DNA of 18,362 nt from DASPJR01 sp035628505 (GTDB taxonomy: Bacteria > Planctomycetota > SZUA-567 > H5-PLA8): positions 1 through 18,362 of the forward strand of contig DASPJR010000031.1 of assembly GCA_035628505.1 (NCBI GenBank), in the 5' to 3' direction. A model generated the notes under the pieces. It was not told the DNA's origin. It ran no database searches and saw only the letters and a list, made by a program, of their open reading frames with translations. Positions 6,749 through 14,872 of this stretch are shown in pieces (the first letter of the stretch is position 1; every line of letters starts with the position of its first letter). Position numbers and translations under genes: made by a program.

Positions 6749-8161
6749 ATGAGCGCTTCGACTGAAACTGCCGCTGAGCCGGCCCGGCCTCCGTCCGTCC
6801 GCCAACTGGACAGCGAAAGCCTGAAGTATGCCCGCTGGCAGAGCGCCGCGTGGGCGATCATGTTCGGCGCCGGTGAGAATACACTTTCGCTGCTCGGCGC
6901 GTTCCTCAAAGCTCCCTCGCTCTTCTTCGGTCTCATGAGCGCCATACCGCAGCTGGTGGGGCCGCTGACACAGATTTTTGCGGCGGGCCTGATGGACCGC
7001 TGGCCGCACCGCCGCACGATGGTGCTGATCGGCGTGCTCGGCCAGAGCGTGGCGTTTGTGCCGCTGGCCCTGATAGCGTTTTTATCGCCGGAGGGCGCGA
7101 CGCACTGGATTCTGCTGAGTGTGCTGACGCTGTATTTTATAGCAGGGCATTTCAGCGGTCCGCCATGGACGAGCCTGATCAGCGATCTGGTGCCCAGCTC
7201 CCGGCGCGGCGTGATCTTCTCGCAATTCGGACGCATCTCGGCAACGCTGACGCTGGCATCCATGCTCGCGACGGCGGCCGTGCTGTGGTACTCGAACAAA
7301 TACGATGCTGAACATAAGGCCTGGTACTTCGCGGGCGTGTTTCTCGTCGCGGGGCTCGCGCGCTTCGTTGGATTTCTGCTGATTGCACGCATGGAAGAGC
7401 CGGTGTTTGAGCCCAAGCCGGCCTCGGCGTTTACCTTCTGGCAGTTCATCCGCCGCGCGCGCGAATCGAACTTCGTTAAATTCGTGCTGTTCGCCGCCTT
7501 CATGAACGGCTCGGCTAACATTTCCGGGCCGTATTTCCTGCCGTACTGCCGCTACGATCTGAAGTTTGCTGACTGGCAGTGGCTGGTGATCAGTTCCTCG
7601 GGAACGCTCGCGACGATTCTCGCGCTGCTGTTCTGGGGCAAGTTCGCCGACCGCTTCGGCAACAAGCGCACGATCGCTTACAGCAGCCTGCTGATCGCGA
7701 TTCAGCCGCTGAACTGGCTGCTGAGCGACAATTTTTATTTTCTGATCGGCATCAACTCGATGGCCGGCGTTGCCTGGGGAGGCTTCAATCTCGCCGCGGG
7801 AAATTACATTCTCGAAGCCTGCTCGCCACCGGTGCGCGCGCGCTGCGTGGCCTATTACAGCATGATGATCGGCGCGTTTGTGTTCATGGGATCGATGCTG
7901 GGCGGTTATCTGCTGAAAGTGCTGCCCAGGCACCTGGAGATCGGCGGCTGGCAGCATGACTTTTCGAGCACGTTCATGTACCTGCTGTGGTTTTCGTCGA
8001 TCGGCCGCGCGCTGACGGCGCTCGTTTTTATTCCGCACTTCAAGGAACTGCGCGACGTTCACTCGTTCTCGCTGAAAGAATGGTTCTTCGAGAACGTCCA
8101 GACGCGCATCGCCGGCGGCATTCGCGTGCTGCCCTTCGCCGGAAATGACAAAGACGACTGA
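6749..8161 (+). CDS. MFS-type membrane transporter
   Basis: A 470-residue polytopic inner-membrane protein. From the ATG at 6749, an approximately 35-residue hydrophilic N-terminus leads into about 12 hydrophobic helices. The MFS signature loop between helices 2 and 3 appears as GLMDRWPHRR (residues 80-89), and its second-half counterpart as GKFADRFGNKR (about residues 297-307). These support the two-half MFS fold. The substrate cannot be read. The position upstream of glycan-degrading genes on the same strand suggests sugar or oligosaccharide import, which is inference. A GTG at 6710 gives 13 more residues, but neither start has a strong ribosome binding site; I prefer the ATG because the methionine begins a typical polar leader. 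Confidence 0.85.
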   Translation: MSASTETAAEPARPPSVRQLDSESLKYARWQSAAWAIMFGAGENTLSLLGAFLKAPSLFFGLMSAIPQLVGPLTQIFAAGLMDRWPHRRTMVLIGVLGQSVAFVPLALIAFLSPEGATHWILLSVLTLYFIAGHFSGPPWTSLISDLVPSSRRGVIFSQFGRISATLTLASMLATAAVLWYSNKYDAEHKAWYFAGVFLVAGLARFVGFLLIARMEEPVFEPKPASAFTFWQFIRRARESNFVKFVLFAAFMNGSANISGPYFLPYCRYDLKFADWQWLVISSSGTLATILALLFWGKFADRFGNKRTIAYSSLLIAIQPLNWLLSDNFYFLIGINSMAGVAWGGFNLAAGNYILEACSPPVRARCVAYYSMMIGAFVFMGSMLGGYLLKVLPRHLEIGGWQHDFSSTFMYLLWFSSIGRALTALVFIPHFKELRDVHSFSLKEWFFENVQTRIAGGIRVLPFAGNDKDD

Positions 8162-8170
8162 ATCAAACGG

Positions 8171-8208
8171 CTTCAACACGGAGGCACGCAGAACACGGAG
8201 ATCTTGGA
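8171..8208. repeat. CTTCAACACGGAGG spacer repeat
   Basis: ACACGGAG and GCACGCAG words recur at 8-9 nt spacing after a CTTCAACAC start. This is a third copy of the spacer family at 3596 and 4814. It lies directly after the MFS stop codon. Confidence 0.65.
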
Positions 8209-8227
8209 GATTTCTGAAGTGATCCCT

Positions 8228-8265
8228 GATGAGGTTAGGTTGCACTAACTGAGCGAAGTCTCATC
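8228..8265 (+). promoter_or_regulatory. Leader hairpin upstream of the small secreted protein gene
   Basis: The outer stem GATGAG/CTCATC (8228-8233 with 8260-8265) encloses an inner stem GTTAG/CTAAC (8234-8238 with 8245-8249) and an asymmetric 10-nt internal loop. It ends 31 nt before the ATG, ahead of the ribosome binding site. It could be an RNA leader element or an operator. I do not recognise a known riboswitch. Confidence 0.4.
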
Positions 8266-8296
8266 TGTGACAGAGCAGGTTTAGGAGAAAGTCATC

Positions 8297-8809
8297 ATGG
8301 TTCGCACCCTGAGTGTTCTTCTTTTTCTGAGCGTCAGCGCGCTGTGCGCGGGCGGAGAGACGGCCGCTTTAGTGCAGGAGCGCGATCCGTTTCTCGGCGC
8401 GCCGCTGCCGCAGAACGTGGTCTACGAATCCAAGAACGGATGGAAATTTGAAGACGACACGCTCGTGTTCAAGAATCCCAATTCGAACGCGGACGGCAAG
8501 CGCTACCTGATCTGGAAAGAATACCATTTCGTGATCGCGGACAACGAAATCACGGTGCTCGACCCGCGGCCGTTCGGGACGATTCTTACCGCCGCACGAA
8601 CGGGGAACGACAAGAAGGGCCGGCCGCTCAGCGAAAAGAAAATTATGGATGAGCTCAAAGACCAGGCCGGCGAACTGCGCCGCGCGCGCGAACCGATCGC
8701 AGCTCCGCCGCCGGTTCAGATCGGCATCGGCTGGGGAATCGGCTGGGGCTGGCATGGACATCGGTATTGCCCGCCGACGCATGGCTGGAGCCACCGGCGC
8801 CGCCGCTGA
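8297..8809 (+). CDS. Small secreted protein with a Gly/Trp/His-rich tail
   Basis: A 170-residue protein of unknown function. AGGAG lies 9 nt before the ATG, which fixes the start. Residues 1-19 (MVRTLSVLLFLSVSALCAGG) form a clear signal peptide, perhaps cut near Cys17 or Ala18. A mixed, mostly hydrophilic domain follows (about residues 30-100), then a charged helix (about 105-130). The tail GIGWGIGWGWHGHRYCPP and a terminal run of Arg are striking. The tail has several His residues and one Cys, so surface attachment or metal binding is possible but unproven. The gene stands alone, with its own leader and a terminator downstream. Confidence 0.75.
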   Translation: MVRTLSVLLFLSVSALCAGGETAALVQERDPFLGAPLPQNVVYESKNGWKFEDDTLVFKNPNSNADGKRYLIWKEYHFVIADNEITVLDPRPFGTILTAARTGNDKKGRPLSEKKIMDELKDQAGELRRAREPIAAPPPVQIGIGWGIGWGWHGHRYCPPTHGWSHRRRR

Positions 8810-8920
8810 AAAATCGCGAAAATCTTATAAATCCTCGCGCTGGCGAGGCACTGGGAAAGCTGCTAAACTTTCAGCCGGCCTGGGCTGAGGCGCACGTGTG
8901 CGCCGGCGGATAAAAAGCGA

Positions 8921-8960
8921 GGCCGAAAAAGCGCCCGAAAGTGCGCTTTGTCGGCCTTTT
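8921..8960 (+). terminator. Strong hairpin with T-tract
   Basis: GGCCGA and AAAGCGC pair with GCGCTTT and TCGGCC around an 8-nt loop, with a single A/G mismatch, and TTTT follows. It lies 110 nt after the small secreted gene and before the glycosidase start at 9038. A separate short inverted repeat (GGCGCAC/GTGCGCC) sits at about 8889-8904. Confidence 0.8.
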
Positions 8961-9037
8961 CGCATGACTCAATAAAGCCCAGCCGGTTTAGACAGTTAAG
9001 TCAGCTCGTAACGCACAAAAACCAGGGCCTCCAACAC

Positions 9038-12000
9038 ATGAGTTCAGAGAACGCAAATCCGGCTGATACCACGCCGCCGAATCCGCCCTCCGACACGCCG
9101 CCCAGCCCTCCGGCACAGCCCGCAGCCGCACCTGTCGACAGCGGGGCCGCCGTCGTCGACCCGCAGCCCAAGGCGCTGACCGACGCAACGCCGCCCGTGA
9201 TCGCGCCGCCTGCGGATGCCACGCCTGCAGCTCCGCCACAAGCGCCGGCAAGTGCCGCGGCATCGGCACCGGTGGTAAAACCCGCGCCTGCGGTCATTCA
9301 GGAATCGCTGGGCGAGAAGCGCGTAAGCCTGCCCCTGGCATTTGTCTCGATTGCGTTCGTCACACTGGCGCTGCTGCTCTTCGTCAAAGACATACGCAGG
9401 ATGCAGCAGGACAAAGGTGGAATCGCGCCGGCGCTGGCGATGGCTCGGGAAAGGATGAGCCTGGTCGAAGACACTTCCAACGGCTGGTTCCCTGCACCGC
9501 GCGACCCGATTTTCAGCTGGGATGACGACGCGCAGGGCTGGACTTACGAAGCGGGCAGTCCGGCACTGCCGACGTTTGGCGAGCGGCCATCGGGGCCCGC
9601 GGTACAGGTCGCGACGCAGGCGCCGGCGCTGCAGGTCGGCTCGCTCAGCGACCATCCTGCGCGCGGAAATCTGCTGGCCGTTCCGGTGAGTTTCCCCGAT
9701 CCGGCGACAATCCTGCGCGAAACGAGCCTGGGTCCCACGGATCCGCACAAGCTGCACGGCATCCGCTTCATCGCGTACGATGTTTATGTTCCGAAGAATT
9801 GCCCGGGCTTCGTCGGCTGCCTTTTCTTCCTGAAAGACAAGGATGGCTTGTGGTACCAGGCGCGCACGCGAGCGGCGATGGTTCCCGGCGAGTGGACGAC
9901 GGTGACGGCCGACATCCGCGGCGATTCGCCGGACGTGACACCGCTGGGACACCTCGGCCAGTGGGATGACAACCAGGCGTCCAAGGTGCGCATGGTCGGG
10001 CTCACGTTTTACGGCGATAAGAAATGGTCCGGCAAAATCCACGTCGACAATTTGCGCGGCTGGATGCGTCCGCAGCGCTTTAAGCAGGTCGTCGAGAACC
10101 TTGTAGGCGGGACGATTCCCACGCCGATCGCGCCCGAGAAGATTAGGATTCTTGAGAAGCTTCTGCCCGAAACGGAAAAGTTCAAAGAGGATGCCGTCCA
10201 GGTCATCAACTTCCGCACCGATCCGCCGGCGCCGACGAATCCCGACGGTCAGGCGTCGAGCCCGCCGATGGTCCGCAAGTTCGAAACGCTGACGCTGCGT
10301 TTTGAGCTCAACCGGCAGATTGACAATCCGTTCGATCCGGAAAAGTGCGATGTCACCTGCATCGTTGAAAGCAAGAGCGGCCGCACGACGGAACACGTCG
10401 GCTTCTGGTTCCAGGACTATGACCGCAACGAACGCTTCGTCACCGATGAGCTGCGTCCCATGGGCCGGCCAGAATGGCGCGTGCGCATTACTCCGCGCGA
10501 GGAAGGCGAGCATATCTATCGCCTGCGCGTGAAGCTCAAGGGCGAAGCGCCGCTGGAACTTCCGCCGCAGACGTTCTTCTGCATGCCGTCCGACGGCAAA
10601 GGCTTCGTGCGCATTTCAAAGACCGACTCGCGCTACTTCGAATTCGAAAACGGCGAGTTCTTCTATCCGGTGGGCCATAATATCTCGTCGCCCGTCGACA
10701 TCCGCTGCTGGAAGGAAGTCTTCAAGCAGGACCCACCGGCCGGCCGCGGGCTGCCGATGTACCGCGATTTCTTCGACAAGATGCAGAAGAACGGCGAGAA
10801 CACGGTGGAAGTGTGGATGGCGTCGTGGTGGCTGGGCATTGAGTGGACCAGCCGCTGGCGCGACTTCTACGGCGCGGGCCGCTACAGTTTGCAGAACGCG
10901 TGGAAGCTCGATTACCTGCTGGACATGGCGCGCGATCGCGGGATCTATGTTCACCTGGTCATCGACAATCACGGCAAGTTCAGCGCGTGGTGCGACTGGG
11001 AATGGGACAACAATCCATACAATATCAACAGCCCGGGCGATAACGGAGTCGTCCATACCGCCGAGGAATTCTTCACCGATCCCACCTGCCGCAAGTGGCA
11101 CAAGAACAAGCTGCGCTACATCGCCGCGCGCTGGGGCGCGAACTCGACGGTGCTGGGCTGGGAACTGGTCAGTGAATACGATCTTGTCGGCGGAACCGGT
11201 CAGGTCGTCAACCGCCAGGCGCATCCGCGCATGGTCTTCCACCGTTCGCCGGTGCTTCAGACGTGGGCGCGCGAGATGATCGGCTACCTGCGCCAGACCG
11301 ATCCGTATGGCCGTCCAATCACCAACCACTACGCCACGGACTACAAGTGGATCGACGTCGATCTTGCGCGTGAGTCGCTTGGCGTCGGGCAGCCGCTCTT
11401 CGATTACGTCGTAACCGACGTGTACCGGCCGGTCGAGAAGCGCTACATGCAGGCGGCTCTGGATAACCAGAAGTGGTTCAACAGTTATCTCGTCGGCGAA
11501 GCGCGCAAGCCGTTCTGGATTACGGAATACGGCGGCGACTTCAACGCGGCACCGCCGGCGTTCCTGCATTCGGATGTCCACTGCGGCCTGTGGGCCACCT
11601 GGATGACCGAAGGCGCGGGGACGCCCCTGTTCTGGTGGTACGATTTCATCGATCAGAACAACCTCTACACGTACTACAAGGCATTCTCGAATTACATCAA
11701 AGGCGAGGACCGCCGCGGGCTGAACGGCCTGACTGTTCCGATGACCGTCACCGCCGGAGGCGGCAGCGGCGCTGTGGTCGGCTATTGTTACCGCTGGCCC
11801 AATGGCGCATACGGCTGGGTCTACAACGATGCCGCGATGCGTTCGATGCCGCCGGAAGAGGAGCGGCCGCGCCACGAGAGCGTGGAGACGGTCATTGCTG
11901 AGCTCAGCGCGGGGACGTACAAGATCGAGTACTGGGACTGCTACGAAGGCCGCGTGGTCAACACCGAGACGGCCGAAGTCGTAGCCGGTAAGCCTCTGCG

Positions 12001-12055
12001 CCTGAAGTTCCCGCCGTTCGTCAACAATATGGCGGTGAAAGTGAAAAAGCAGTAA
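9038..12055 (+). CDS. Membrane-anchored DUF5060/GH5-like glycosidase
   Basis: A 1005-residue protein. The ATG at 9038 is preferred because the longer frame would start inside the terminator hairpin. Residues 1-90 are a Pro/Ala-rich tail, followed by one membrane segment (about 97-116), giving a type II anchor with the rest outside the cytoplasm. A beta-sandwich-like region (about 145-350) resembles a carbohydrate-binding module. Next comes a DUF5060-like beta domain (about 395-550), then a clan GH-A (GH5-like) barrel. Likely catalytic residues are Glu713 in WELVSEYD (acid/base) and Glu830 in WITEYGGDFN (nucleophile). A C-terminal beta domain (about 895-1005) follows. The acid/base Glu is preceded by Ser where GH-A enzymes usually have Asn. 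It is the first gene of a likely three-gene operon. The substrate is unknown; a polysaccharide is inferred. Confidence 0.85.
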   Translation: MSSENANPADTTPPNPPSDTPPSPPAQPAAAPVDSGAAVVDPQPKALTDATPPVIAPPADATPAAPPQAPASAAASAPVVKPAPAVIQESLGEKRVSLPLAFVSIAFVTLALLLFVKDIRRMQQDKGGIAPALAMARERMSLVEDTSNGWFPAPRDPIFSWDDDAQGWTYEAGSPALPTFGERPSGPAVQVATQAPALQVGSLSDHPARGNLLAVPVSFPDPATILRETSLGPTDPHKLHGIRFIAYDVYVPKNCPGFVGCLFFLKDKDGLWYQARTRAAMVPGEWTTVTADIRGDSPDVTPLGHLGQWDDNQASKVRMVGLTFYGDKKWSGKIHVDNLRGWMRPQRFKQVVENLVGGTIPTPIAPEKIRILEKLLPETEKFKEDAVQVINFRTDPPAPTNPDGQASSPPMVRKFETLTLRFELNRQIDNPFDPEKCDVTCIVESKSGRTTEHVGFWFQDYDRNERFVTDELRPMGRPEWRVRITPREEGEHIYRLRVKLKGEAPLELPPQTFFCMPSDGKGFVRISKTDSRYFEFENGEFFYPVGHNISSPVDIRCWKEVFKQDPPAGRGLPMYRDFFDKMQKNGENTVEVWMASWWLGIEWTSRWRDFYGAGRYSLQNAWKLDYLLDMARDRGIYVHLVIDNHGKFSAWCDWEWDNNPYNINSPGDNGVVHTAEEFFTDPTCRKWHKNKLRYIAARWGANSTVLGWELVSEYDLVGGTGQVVNRQAHPRMVFHRSPVLQTWAREMIGYLRQTDPYGRPITNHYATDYKWIDVDLARESLGVGQPLFDYVVTDVYRPVEKRYMQAALDNQKWFNSYLVGEARKPFWITEYGGDFNAAPPAFLHSDVHCGLWATWMTEGAGTPLFWWYDFIDQNNLYTYYKAFSNYIKGEDRRGLNGLTVPMTVTAGGGSGAVVGYCYRWPNGAYGWVYNDAAMRSMPPEEERPRHESVETVIAELSAGTYKIEYWDCYEGRVVNTETAEVVAGKPLRLKFPPFVNNMAVKVKKQ

Positions 12056-12061
12056 ACAGCA

Positions 12062-12085
12062 GGGTTCAGGGTCTAGGGTTCAGGG
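12062..12085. repeat. Heptad array GGGTTCA inside the operon
   Basis: GGGTTCA, GGGTCTA and GGGTTCA follow at 7-nt spacing, then GGGGCC. It fills most of the 41-nt gap between the DUF5060 and DUF6807 genes. This is another word of the heptad style seen in the tRNA spacers. There is no obvious ribosome binding site close to the next ATG. Confidence 0.7.
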
Positions 12086-12096
12086 GCCACCGTTTT

Positions 12097-13347
12097 ATGC
12101 GAACTCTTCTGCTGCTGTTTTTCTGTCTTTCATTTTTCTCCACGATTGCCGGCGAGACCACGATTACTGTCGACGCGGGCGCGCTGGACCGCCGCGAGAC
12201 GATTACATCGTTTGCTCTTCCCAAAGAACTTGGCGACGGGCCGTTCCGGCTGCGTGATTCGAGTGGCGCGGCGCTGCCGCTGCAGGTCGATGTCGCCCGG
12301 ACGGCGCGCTTTGTTCTTCCGGAGCTGAAAGCGGGCGCGACAAAAACGTTCACGCTGGAGAAAGACACCGAAGCACGGAAGGGCGGGGTGAGCGCCGTTA
12401 AAAACGGCTCACTCGTTGAAATCACCTTCGACGGCAAAAAGATCATCAGCTATCAGGCGGAAAAGAGCATCCCGCCCGAAGGTGTTGACGCTGTATTTGC
12501 GCGCGGCGGGTACATTCATCCGGTCTACACGCCTAGTGGAAAAATCATCACGGACGATTATCCCGCCGACCACCGCCATCATCACGGCATCTGGATGCCA
12601 TGGACGAAGACCGAGTTCGAAGGACGCAAACCTGATTTCTGGAACATGGGCGGCAAGACCGGCACCGTCGAGCATGTTTCATTGAACACATGGCGTGCGC
12701 TGAAAAGCGTTTCAAAGGGTCCTGCCGAGCCCCGGCCGGACGTGGCCATGGAGCTCTGGTCGGGTCCGGTTTTCGCGGGTTTTAATTCTGCGCTGCAACA
12801 TATCGATCTCACGTCCGGTGCGCGCAAAACAGTTCTGCACGAGGACTGGACGGTGAACGTTTACGCAGCCGGCAGTGGCGCGGCAAACCATTTTCTCTTC
12901 GACTTTGTCTCGACCCAGGAATGCGTCGCCGATGCGCCGCTCAAGCTGCCGAAGTATCACTACGGCGGGCTGGGCTTCCGCGGGCACATCCAGTGGAATG
13001 GCCCGCCGAATTGCTTTTTCCTCACCTCCGAAGGCAAGACGCGCGCGGACGGCAACGAAACGCGCGGCCGCTGGTGTCACGTGGGCGGAAAAATCGATGG
13101 AGCGCTTTACGGTCTGGCCATTCTCGGCCATCCTGAAAACTTCCGCGCCCCGCAGCCGATGCGCCTGAATCCCAAGGAGCCGTTCTTCTGCTTTGCGCCT
13201 TCGCAGCTCGGCGACTGGGAGATCACGCCCGGCAAGCCCTATGTCTCGCGCTATCGCTTCATCGTGGCTGACGGCGGGCCGGATGCGAAAGAAATTGAGC
13301 GACACTGGAACGACTACGCCACGCCGCCGGTCGTGACGGTGAAATGA
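12097..13347 (+). CDS. Secreted DUF6807 (PmoA-like) family protein
   Basis: A 416-residue protein with a signal peptide (residues 1-19, MRTLLLLFFCLSFFSTIAGE). The core carries the family hallmarks YIHPVYTPSGKIITDDYP and DHRHHHGIWMPW, then DFWNMGGKTG, and a C-terminal RYRFIVADG. These are typical of DUF6807 proteins, often annotated PmoA although they are unrelated to methane oxidation. The His-rich DHRHHHG motif suggests a metal or sugar site. Such proteins are common beside glycosidases and dehydrogenases in planctomycete and verrucomicrobial glycan loci. No reaction can be assigned. It is 41 nt after the DUF5060 gene, and its stop overlaps the next start (ATGA), so translational coupling with the GH39-like gene is likely. 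Confidence 0.88.
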   Translation: MRTLLLLFFCLSFFSTIAGETTITVDAGALDRRETITSFALPKELGDGPFRLRDSSGAALPLQVDVARTARFVLPELKAGATKTFTLEKDTEARKGGVSAVKNGSLVEITFDGKKIISYQAEKSIPPEGVDAVFARGGYIHPVYTPSGKIITDDYPADHRHHHGIWMPWTKTEFEGRKPDFWNMGGKTGTVEHVSLNTWRALKSVSKGPAEPRPDVAMELWSGPVFAGFNSALQHIDLTSGARKTVLHEDWTVNVYAAGSGAANHFLFDFVSTQECVADAPLKLPKYHYGGLGFRGHIQWNGPPNCFFLTSEGKTRADGNETRGRWCHVGGKIDGALYGLAILGHPENFRAPQPMRLNPKEPFFCFAPSQLGDWEITPGKPYVSRYRFIVADGGPDAKEIERHWNDYATPPVVTVK

Positions 13348-14753
13348 TCCGCAGTACTCCCATCGCGCTCTCCTTATGGGTGCTCGCGTCAGCCGTGCTC
13401 GCCGCCGAAACGGCGGAGTTCACGGTGGATTGTTCAAAGACTGCCGGAGCGATCCGGCCGCTTCACGGCGGAAACTGCGGTCCGCTGCAGTATGGCGACC
13501 TGGTCGATCTATCCGCTTATCATCGCGAAATTCGCATTCCCTTCACGCGCCTGCACGACTGCCACTGGCCAACCCCGGACGTCGTTGACATCCACACGAT
13601 TTTCCCGAACTTCGAAGCCGATCCGGAAAAGCCGGAGAGTTACGATTTCCGCCGCACCGACGAGTACATCCAGAGCGTGCTCGGCACGGGATCGAAGATC
13701 GTTTACCGTTTGGGAGAAAGCATCGAACACACGCAGAAAAAGTATCACGTCCATCCGCCGAAAGATGCGGCGAAGTGGGCGGCGATCTGCTGCGGCATCA
13801 TCCGCCACTACAACGAGGGCTGGGCAAATGGTTTCAGGCACGGCATCCAGTATTGGGAAATCTGGAATGAGCCTGAAAATCAGCCCGCGATGTGGACCGG
13901 CAGCGATGACGATTATTTCATGCTGTACGAAACCGCGGCGAAGACCATCAAGTCGCGCTGGCCGGATTTAAAGGTCGGCGGTCCGTCGCTCGGCCATTCG
14001 CTCGATAAAAAAGACGGGCGCTTCGTTCCTGGCAAATTCTTCAAGGCTTTTCTCGCGCGCATCAAAGAGCGCGGGCTGCCGATCGACTTCTTCTCCTGGC
14101 ATCTCTACACGGACGATCCGGCTGAGTGCGTCGCCCGTTCGAAAGCCGTCCGTGAGATTCTGGACGAACATGGGTTGCAGAAAGCCGAATCGCATTTTAA
14201 CGAATGGAATTACCTTCCGGGCAAAGACTGGACGCCGTTCACGCGGAGAGGGCAGGGGGAGTTGCGCGAGCGCTGCCTGGCGGAGATCGGCGGCGCTCCC
14301 GGCGCAGCCTTCGACGCCGCGGTGCTGATTAATCTTCAGGATTCACCCGTCGATGTCGCCAACTTTTACAAGAACGACAACCACGGCTTTGCGATGTTCA
14401 GCCCCAACGGCGTGCCGCTGAAAAACTTTTATGCGTTTAAAGCGTTCTCCATGCTGCTTGATACCCTTCGCGTGGAAGCCACCGGCGCGACTGCATCGCG
14501 TGCGGGGATTCTCGCCGGGATGAACGCCGCCAGGACTGAGCTGCGCATTCTCGTGAGTAACTTTCAGGAGCGCGCAAGCATCAGGCTCAGCACAAAAAAT
14601 CTTCCATGGGATCGCGCCCGCTTCGAGCTTTACCTGCTCGACAGCGCGCACAATCTCGAACGCGTTCGCGAAGGTCTTTGGGATGGCGGTGTCAATCTTT
14701 CCGAGTTGTTCAGGCCGCCATCAGTCACTGTTCTAGTCATTACCCCGCGCTGA
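13344..14753 (+). CDS. Secreted GH39-like glycosidase
   Basis: A 469-residue protein with a signal peptide (about residues 1-20, ending ASAVLAAE). The clan GH-A features of GH39 beta-xylosidase-type enzymes are visible. YWEIWNEPENQ carries the probable acid/base Glu176, and SHFNEWNYLPG carries the probable nucleophile Glu287. The LHDCHWPTPD and FDFFSWHLY-like strands between them fit a TIM barrel. A C-terminal beta domain (about 380-469) ends LSELFRPPSVTVLVITPR. It overlaps the DUF6807 gene by 4 nt, so it is the last gene of the operon. Xylosidase or iduronidase-like activity is possible but not determined. A broken second copy of its C-terminus lies 1.3 kb downstream. Confidence 0.85.
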   Translation: MIRSTPIALSLWVLASAVLAAETAEFTVDCSKTAGAIRPLHGGNCGPLQYGDLVDLSAYHREIRIPFTRLHDCHWPTPDVVDIHTIFPNFEADPEKPESYDFRRTDEYIQSVLGTGSKIVYRLGESIEHTQKKYHVHPPKDAAKWAAICCGIIRHYNEGWANGFRHGIQYWEIWNEPENQPAMWTGSDDDYFMLYETAAKTIKSRWPDLKVGGPSLGHSLDKKDGRFVPGKFFKAFLARIKERGLPIDFFSWHLYTDDPAECVARSKAVREILDEHGLQKAESHFNEWNYLPGKDWTPFTRRGQGELRERCLAEIGGAPGAAFDAAVLINLQDSPVDVANFYKNDNHGFAMFSPNGVPLKNFYAFKAFSMLLDTLRVEATGATASRAGILAGMNAARTELRILVSNFQERASIRLSTKNLPWDRARFELYLLDSAHNLERVREGLWDGGVNLSELFRPPSVTVLVITPR

Positions 14754-14872
14754 AGCAGGCCCTCTCAGCAATACCTAGACAATTAGCGATCCATTTTTGA
14801 AGCTCTTTTCGTCAATCCGCGGGTGTCGCATGTATTGAGAAAAGCATTTCCATGTAGTACTCTCACGAATCT
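14754..14872. other. Spacer between operon end and the WD40 gene
   Basis: 119 nt, more AT-rich than the neighbours. I see no hairpin terminator and no heptad array. TTGAGA at about 14836 with TAGTAC 14 nt later is a poor promoter match and is not called. Confidence 0.5.

Noticed and set aside
8226..8270. Hammerhead ribozyme (CTGATGAG near GCGAAG)
   Set aside because: The GAAA box is not adjacent to stem II, and the surrounding stems pair as a simple nested hairpin instead.
8948..9037. Longer start for the DUF5060 glycosidase at 8948
   Set aside because: It begins inside the terminator hairpin, and the added residues do not resemble a leader.
9044..11875. Two long minus-strand frames (about 489 and 419 residues) opposite the glycosidase
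   Set aside because: GC-rich codon bias of the real gene leaves the antisense frame open; there are no domains and composition is abnormal.
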